Shown one piece after another: positions 29,823-35,252 of a stretch of DNA of 35,252 nucleotides. The translations under genes and the position numbers were made by a program. The stretch is from Burkholderiales bacterium (GTDB lineage Bacteria; Pseudomonadota; Gammaproteobacteria; Burkholderiales; Eutrophovitaceae), in assembly GCA_030834275.1 (NCBI GenBank), contig JAURFP010000012.1:1-35252 (forward strand), written 5' to 3'. The stretch's first letter is position 1, and each line of letters begins with the position of its first letter. Below the pieces are notes generated by a model. The model saw only the letters and a list, made by a program, of their open reading frames with translations, did no database searches and was not told the DNA's origin.

Positions 29823-31058
29823 ATGAGCACTGAGACCTCCTCGAACGTTGGTTCTTTTTATCCTCCTCAGCGAACCCTCATGGGACCTGGTCCGTCGGAG
29901 ATCCACCCTCGCGTTTTCTCCGCAATGGGTAGACCCACCATCGGTTACCTTGATCCAGTTTTCGTGGAGATGATGGAAGAGCTCAAAGAGCTTCTCAGAT
30001 ATGCATTCCAAACCAAAAATGCACTGACATTCCCAGTCTCAGGTCCTGGCTCAGTCGGGATGGAAATGTGTTTTGTAAACATGGTAAGTCCAGGTGATAA
30101 GGTCATCGTTTGCCGTAACGGCGTATTTGGTGGTCGAATGATCGAAAACGTTGAGAGATGCGGCGGCACTGCGATCGTTGTAGATGACCCGATGGGCAAG
30201 CCAGTTGATCCCGAAAAAGTTCGTGAGGCATTTAAAACGAACCCAGACGTGAAGGTGCTAGCGTTTGTGCATGCGGAAACCTCGACTGGAGTTCGATCGG
30301 ATGCAAAAACACTTGCAGAAATAGCGAAAGAATTTGGTGCGCTCACGATTGTGGACACCGTCACATCTTTAGCTGGTGTCCCTGTACTGGTTGATGAATG
30401 GGGTCTAGATGCCGTTTACTCTGGCAGTCAAAAATGTTTGTCATGTACACCGGGTCTATCACCGATAACATTCAGTGATCGTGTTGTTGAGCTTGTTAAG
30501 GCGAGAAAACATAAAGTTCAGAGTTGGTTTATGGATCTAAATCTCCTACTCGGCTATTGGGGAGAAACGAATAGGACGTACCACCACACCGCTCCAACCA
30601 ACGCGCTTTACTCCCTACACGAAGCACTCATCATGTTACGCGACGAAGGCCTTGAAGCATCCTGGGCTCGTCACCAACGAAATCACAAAGCATTGAAAGC
30701 TGGCTTAGAAACTCTCGGACTCAGCTACCTTGTTGAGGAGCAGTATCGCCTTCCTCAGATGAACGCTGTGTATGTCATGCCCGGGATCGACGAGAAGGAA
30801 GTTCGGCGCAGACTTCTAGTTGAAATGAATATTGAAATTGGCGCCGGACTCGGCGCGCTCGCAGGTAAAATTTGGCGATTCGGTATTATGGGATACAGCT
30901 GCAAAATGGAAAACGTGATGTTGTGCTTATGCGCCTTGGAAAGCGTATTCGACAACATGGGCGCCAAAATCGACCTAGGCGCCGCAGAGGCAGCGGCCTA
31001 TCACGCGTACGCCGCCCATCCTATTGGCCCAGGAAAAACTATTAAGGCAGCAGCTTAA
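29823..31058 (+). CDS. PLP-dependent alanine-/serine-glyoxylate aminotransferase (AGXT family)
   Basis: LMGPGPSEIHPRVFSAMGRPTIGYLDPVFVEMM, VVDTVTSLAGVPVLVDEWGLDAVYSGSQKCLSCTPGLSP (PLP Lys in SGSQK). Confidence 0.9.
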   Translation: MSTETSSNVGSFYPPQRTLMGPGPSEIHPRVFSAMGRPTIGYLDPVFVEMMEELKELLRYAFQTKNALTFPVSGPGSVGMEMCFVNMVSPGDKVIVCRNGVFGGRMIENVERCGGTAIVVDDPMGKPVDPEKVREAFKTNPDVKVLAFVHAETSTGVRSDAKTLAEIAKEFGALTIVDTVTSLAGVPVLVDEWGLDAVYSGSQKCLSCTPGLSPITFSDRVVELVKARKHKVQSWFMDLNLLLGYWGETNRTYHHTAPTNALYSLHEALIMLRDEGLEASWARHQRNHKALKAGLETLGLSYLVEEQYRLPQMNAVYVMPGIDEKEVRRRLLVEMNIEIGAGLGALAGKIWRFGIMGYSCKMENVMLCLCALESVFDNMGAKIDLGAAEAAAYHAYAAHPIGPGKTIKAAA

Positions 31059-31068
31059 CGGATGAAAC

Positions 31069-31100
31069 AGGGGTAGTCTTTAGACTATCCCTAAGTTTTT
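31069..31100 (+). terminator. Rho-independent terminator of the aminotransferase gene, overlapping the metF 3' end
   Basis: AGGGGTAGTCT-TT-AGACTATCCCT (11-bp stem with one G.U) followed by AAGTTTTT on the plus strand. Confidence 0.8.
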
Positions 31101-31919
31101 GAGAATAGCTTGCGTTTTTTCCGACTTATTCATCGTGTAAAAATGCAGTCCCGGTGCGCCGCCATTTAACAGTCGATGACAAAGGTTGGTAACAACCTCT
31201 AGGCCGAACTCCTGAATCGCGGAGCTATCATCCGCGTAAGCCTCTAGCTTTCGACGAACCCAGCGAGGAATTTCAGCGCCACACGAGTCAGAGAAACGGG
31301 CGAGCTGAAAAAATTTGTCAATGGGCATGACTCCAGGGATTATTGGAACATCGACGCCAACTAACTGCGCTTGCTCTACAAAGTGAAAGTAGCAGTCCGC
31401 ATTAAAGAAGTATTGCGTAATCGCTCGGTTAGCGCCACACGAAACCTTATGCCTAAAATGCTCGAGGTCCTCTTTCGGGCTACGCGCTTGTGGATGATAT
31501 TCCGGATAAGCCGCAACCATTACTTCGATGTCACTCGCCGCCTCGGAACGAATGAAGGATACAAGATCAGAGGCAAACTTGAATTCTCCAGTTTGCGCCA
31601 TACCAGACGGCAAATCTCCACGTAATGTTACAAATCGTCGAATGCCATCAGACAAGTAACGATCAAGCAGACTCTTCATTTCAGTTCTTGTTGCGCCGAT
31701 ACAAGATATATGTGGCGCCACATTAAAACCGCTTTTGCCTATTCGATCGACCACATCAAAAGTTTTTTCTTGAGTGGATCCACCAGCACCATAGGTAACA
31801 GAGAAAAAATCTGGCTTGAAAACCGTAAGATCGTCAATTGCTCGATCAAGGTTTTCAAGCCCCTTTTCCGTTTGCGGTGGGAAAAACTCAAAACTGATCT
31901 CTACACTAGCGTTATCCAT
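31080..31919 (-). CDS. metF: 5,10-methylenetetrahydrofolate reductase
   Basis: ISFEFFPPQTEKGLENL, FFSVTYGAGGSTQEKTFDVV, APHISCIGATRTEM, ALRGD-type RFVTLRGDLP, GVMPIDKFFQLARFSDSCGAEIPRWV. Confidence 0.95.
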   Translation of the reverse strand: MDNASVEISFEFFPPQTEKGLENLDRAIDDLTVFKPDFFSVTYGAGGSTQEKTFDVVDRIGKSGFNVAPHISCIGATRTEMKSLLDRYLSDGIRRFVTLRGDLPSGMAQTGEFKFASDLVSFIRSEAASDIEVMVAAYPEYHPQARSPKEDLEHFRHKVSCGANRAITQYFFNADCYFHFVEQAQLVGVDVPIIPGVMPIDKFFQLARFSDSCGAEIPRWVRRKLEAYADDSSAIQEFGLEVVTNLCHRLLNGGAPGLHFYTMNKSEKTQAILKNLGIV

Positions 31920-31938
31920 GATGCTCGCGGTTGTAAAA

Positions 31939-33363
31939 CTAGTATCTATAGTGATCTGGTTTGTACGGTCCCAATTTCGAAACGCCGATATATTTTGCTT
32001 GCGTATCGCTGAGCTCTGTTAGCTGCGCATCTAACTTCGCGAGCTGCAAACGAGCGACTTTTTCGTCTAAATGTTTCGGTAGCACATGTACGCCCATCGG
32101 GTATTTATCTGGATTATTGAATAACTCGATTTGCGCTATCACCTGATTTGCAAAGGAAGAACTCATCACATAACTAGGATGTCCAGTCGCACAACCCAAA
32201 TTGACTAGCCGTCCCTCTGCCAACAGGATAATTCGCTTCCCGCTAGGAAACACAATATGATCAACCTGCGGCTTGATATTTTCCCACTCGTATTTCTCTA
32301 TCGATGCCACATCAATCTCATTGTCGAAGTGGCCGATATTGCAAACGATTGATTGATCCTTCATAGCCAGCATGTGGTCATGAGTAATTACATGATAATT
32401 CCCAGTGGCGGTTACGAATATGTCAGCCTTATCAGCCGCATAATCCATAGTCACCACCCGAAACCCTTCCATCGTGGCCTGGAGCGCGCATATCGGGTCT
32501 ACTTCAGTCACCCACACTTGTGCTGATAATGCCCTTAGCGCCTGAGCGCAGCCCTTTCCAACATCACCAAACCCACAAACTACCGCGACCTTTCCTGCGA
32601 TCATGACGTCAGTTGCTCGCTTTATCCCGTCGACCAGCGATTCGCGACATCCGTAAAGGTTGTCAAACTTCGATTTAGTAACCGAATCATTCACATTTAT
32701 AGCGGGAAAGCGAAGCGACTTATCTTTTGCCATTTCGTAAAGACGCTTAACACCCGTAGTCGTTTCCTCGGTAACGCCTCTTACCTCAGCAAGCCTCTCC
32801 GAGTACCAATTTTTTGACTCGCCAAGCGTCTTTTTAATCGATGCGAAGAGCGCTACTTCTTCTTCACTGCTCGGATTACCTAAAACCGAAGGGTCTGTCT
32901 CCGCTTTGGCGCCAAGATGTAAAAGTAGTGTCGCGTCACCACCATCATCCAAAATCATGTTGGCACCAGTAGAGGGCCAATCAAATATTTTGTGGGTGAA
33001 TTCCCAATATTCTTCTAGCGACTCACCTTTGAAAGCAAAAACTGGCGTTCCAGACTTTGCGATTGCCGCTGCGGCATGATCTTGCGTCGAGTAAATATTG
33101 CATGAAGCCCAACGGACATCTGCTCCTAGCTCAACCAATGTTTCAATCAAAACCGCTGTTTGGATGGTCATGTGAAGGGATCCAGCGATTCTGGCTCCTT
33201 TCAATGGCTTTTTGTCGGCATACTCCTTCCGAATTGCCATTAATCCAGGCATCTCCGTTTCAGCGATGGAAATCTCTTTACGACCCCAATCCGCCAACGA
33301 AAGATCTGCAACTCTGTAGTCCGGAAGGCTTGTATCCGTTGCGGGTTTCAAAACAGCTGACAT
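31939..33363 (-). CDS. ahcY: S-adenosylhomocysteine hydrolase
   Basis: [97 protein letters not shown]-terminal [10 protein letters not shown]. Confidence 0.98.
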   Translation of the reverse strand: MSAVLKPATDTSLPDYRVADLSLADWGRKEISIAETEMPGLMAIRKEYADKKPLKGARIAGSLHMTIQTAVLIETLVELGADVRWASCNIYSTQDHAAAAIAKSGTPVFAFKGESLEEYWEFTHKIFDWPSTGANMILDDGGDATLLLHLGAKAETDPSVLGNPSSEEEVALFASIKKTLGESKNWYSERLAEVRGVTEETTTGVKRLYEMAKDKSLRFPAINVNDSVTKSKFDNLYGCRESLVDGIKRATDVMIAGKVAVVCGFGDVGKGCAQALRALSAQVWVTEVDPICALQATMEGFRVVTMDYAADKADIFVTATGNYHVITHDHMLAMKDQSIVCNIGHFDNEIDVASIEKYEWENIKPQVDHIVFPSGKRIILLAEGRLVNLGCATGHPSYVMSSSFANQVIAQIELFNNPDKYPMGVHVLPKHLDEKVARLQLAKLDAQLTELSDTQAKYIGVSKLGPYKPDHYRY

Positions 33364-33408
33364 CTCACTCTCCTAAAATAAACTAGACATGAGGAATGAG
33401 AGCAAGTG

Positions 33409-33435
33409 CTCACAAACCTCCTGAAGGTTTATGAG
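33409..33435 (-). promoter_or_regulatory. Hairpin downstream of and overlapping the SAH riboswitch (candidate expression platform)
   Basis: Minus strand CTCATAAACCT-TCAGG-AGGTTTGTGAG, 11-bp stem with one U.G; shares the CTC of the riboswitch pseudoknot strand and contains AGGAGG. Confidence 0.75.
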
Positions 33436-33497
33436 CGCCGTTTTAGATGCTGAGCCTAGCCCAATTCACAAGAGTGGGTCGCAACGCTCCTCAGCAA
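33430..33497 (-). ncRNA. SAH (S-adenosylhomocysteine) riboswitch
   Basis: Minus strand TTGCTGAGGAGCGTTGCGACCCACTCTTGTGAATTGGGCTAGGCTCAGCATCTAAAACGGCGCTCAT. P1 GCTGAG/CTCAGC, P2 CCCA/TGGG, pseudoknot GAGCG/CGCTC, conserved GAGGAGCGyTGC...AGGCTC...ACGGCGCTCA; in the ahcY 5' leader. Confidence 0.92.
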
Positions 33498-33544
33498 TGT
33501 CACGTATTTTACCGCGTAAAACACGAGACCACGAATTGTTATGA

Positions 33545-34702
33545 CTACAAAGCTGCCTTGAGAGTTTCAACCTTATCAAGGCTTTCCCATGAAAACTCAG
33601 GCTCATCTCTTCCGAAATGACCATAAGCAGCTGTTTTTTCATAGATCGGTCGAAGCAAGTTCAACATCTCGACGATTCCCCGAGGACGAAGATCAAAATT
33701 CGCGCTTATTAAGTCGGCTATTTTCGAATCATCGATTTTACCCGTACCGAAAGTTGTCACCGAAACGCTAGTAGGCTCGGCGACTCCAATTGCATAGGAG
33801 ATTTGCACTTCACACTTGCTAGCAAGGCCAGCGGCTACAACGTTCTTCGCCACATATCGAGCTGCGTAGGCTGCTGATCTATCCACCTTTGAGGGATCTT
33901 TTCCAGAAAAAGCTCCTCCCCCATGATGGGCCGCACCCCCGTATGTGTCGACGATAATCTTGCGCCCAGTTAGGCCACAGTCTCCCTGTGGGCCACCAAC
34001 CACAAATCGACCAGTTGGGTTTACGAGAAACTTAATATCGCTCTTAATGAGCTCTTTCGGCAGCACAGGCTTGATTACCTCCTCTACCACTGCCTCTCTG
34101 ATCTTGGCCAATTCAATATCAGGAGAATGCTGGGTTGAAAGAACCACTGTGTCTATCGCGTCCGGTCTGCCGTCAACGTATCTAAGCGTGACTTGCGATT
34201 TTGCATCCGGCCTCAACCATGGCAAGCGTCCATCGCGCCTAAGCATTGATTGCCGCTCCACGAGTCTGTGCGAAAGGTGTATCGCCAGCGGCATATACAC
34301 GTCAGTCTCATCACAGGCGTAACCAAACATTAGCCCTTGGTCCCCAGCGCCTTGGTTTAGAGGATCATCGTGTGCAGCATCCACGCCCTGCTTGATATCT
34401 GGGCTTTGTTTGTCATACGCGACTAGGACGGAACAGCCTTTGTAATCAATACCAAAATCTGTATTGTCGTAGCCGATCCTCTTTATCGTATCCCGCGCGA
34501 CTTGCTGAAAATCAACCGCTGCGTGCGTGGTAATCTCTCCAGCCATCACAACTAGACCGGTATTCACCAAAGTTTCGGCAGCAACCCTGGCTTTGGGGTC
34601 ATGCGTTAAAATTGCATCGAGCACTGCGTCGGAAATTTGATCGGCTACCTTATCTGGGTGGCCTTCGGAAACCGACTCGGAAGTGAACAAATAGTCTGCC
34701 AT
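33545..34702 (-). CDS. metK: S-adenosylmethionine synthetase
   Basis: [98 protein letters not shown]. Confidence 0.98.
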   Translation of the reverse strand: MADYLFTSESVSEGHPDKVADQISDAVLDAILTHDPKARVAAETLVNTGLVVMAGEITTHAAVDFQQVARDTIKRIGYDNTDFGIDYKGCSVLVAYDKQSPDIKQGVDAAHDDPLNQGAGDQGLMFGYACDETDVYMPLAIHLSHRLVERQSMLRRDGRLPWLRPDAKSQVTLRYVDGRPDAIDTVVLSTQHSPDIELAKIREAVVEEVIKPVLPKELIKSDIKFLVNPTGRFVVGGPQGDCGLTGRKIIVDTYGGAAHHGGGAFSGKDPSKVDRSAAYAARYVAKNVVAAGLASKCEVQISYAIGVAEPTSVSVTTFGTGKIDDSKIADLISANFDLRPRGIVEMLNLLRPIYEKTAAYGHFGRDEPEFSWESLDKVETLKAAL

Positions 34703-34786
34703 TAAAAATCCCTAAAAATTGAGACCTGCATTGCTAAAAGGTTGCGAAGAATACCAAAAAGTGACCATAAAAACCATTATCTTTAC

Positions 34787-35252
34787 ATGCTAACGCTACT
34801 ATTCAAGGCAATGGCGTATTTACCGTTACAAGTTTTACACGTCTTGGGTGGTTTGGTAGGACAACTCATGTGGTTACTAAGCCCTAGCTATGCGCAACGC
34901 CTTCGGGAGAATATTGAATTCGTCTACAGTGGCACAGAATCAAAAAATATTCTAAAAAACAATATTTTGGAGAGTGGTAAGGCTATATTGGAGCTACCCG
35001 CCATATGGTTTCGTTCTCACCAAGCTACTGCAAAATTAATGCGGGCAGTTCACGGATTGGATCTCGTTGAGGAAGCCGTCGCCAACAAACGAGGTGTTAT
35101 TCTTTTGACGCCGCACATAGGATGTTTTGAAATCATCCCACATTTTTTATCGACAAAATTCCCATTCACCGCTATGTATCGCGAGCCAAAGATCCGATAT
35201 TTGAGCAAAGTAATGAAGTACGGTAGATCGAGGGAGGGCATTAATCTAGCCC
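34787..35252 (+). CDS. LpxL/HtrB-type lysophospholipid/lipid A acyltransferase, N-terminal part (truncated by window edge)
   Basis: Open frame from ATG 34787: MLTLLFKAMAYLPLQVLHVLGGLVGQLMW...RLRENIEF...GVILLTPHIGCFEIIPHFLSTKFPFTAMYREPKIRYL; HxxxxE-type motif (HIGCFE). Confidence 0.85.
   Translation, partial: MLTLLFKAMAYLPLQVLHVLGGLVGQLMWLLSPSYAQRLRENIEFVYSGTESKNILKNNILESGKAILELPAIWFRSHQATAKLMRAVHGLDLVEEAVANKRGVILLTPHIGCFEIIPHFLSTKFPFTAMYREPKIRYLSKVMKYGRSREGINLA

Noticed and set aside
29945-30364. 139-aa minus-strand ORF antisense to the aminotransferase
   Set aside because: Ser/Thr-rich shadow ORF with no motif; the sense gene is clear.
34703-34786. Possible SAM riboswitch upstream of metK
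   Set aside because: The 84-bp divergent gap is too short and shows no SAM-I, SAM-II or SAM-IV-like conserved motifs.
1-35252. Mobile elements, CRISPR arrays, defence islands, prophage, tRNA or rRNA
   Set aside because: No transposase, integrase, repeat-spacer pattern, cas gene, tRNA-like cloverleaf or rRNA sequence was recognised; nearly all DNA is explained by core genes.

Overview
The window is about 35 kb of chromosome, probably from a streamlined betaproteobacterium. I infer this from gene order (purD-hemF; aroE-mtgA; pteridine-reductase SDR-folB-ttcA; metF-ahcY-metK-lpxL) and from a SAH riboswitch. It is densely packed and mostly core metabolism. From left to right: purD 3' end, hemF, a five-gene branched-chain amino-acid ABC operon (livK-H-M-G-F), a small cytochrome c, ubiA, recG, ridA, kup, a three-subunit xanthine-oxidase-family molybdenum hydroxylase operon with a trailing MoaD/ThiS-like gene, an SDR with mtnA-apt-mtnP (MTA salvage), lgt, mtgA, aroE, a TonB-C protein, an RNase II-family gene, a YqiA-like esterase, mpl, a MidA-like methyltransferase, a PTR1/FolM-like SDR, folB, ttcA, an alanine/serine-glyoxylate aminotransferase, metF, ahcY, metK and the start of an LpxL/HtrB-type acyltransferase. 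I saw no mobile elements, CRISPR arrays, rRNAs or tRNAs. The best non-coding feature is a SAH riboswitch upstream of ahcY, with a competing hairpin that could serve as its expression platform. The best candidate for undescribed biology is the Mo-hydroxylase + MoaD-like cassette, whose substrate is unknown. I found no convincing wholly novel system.
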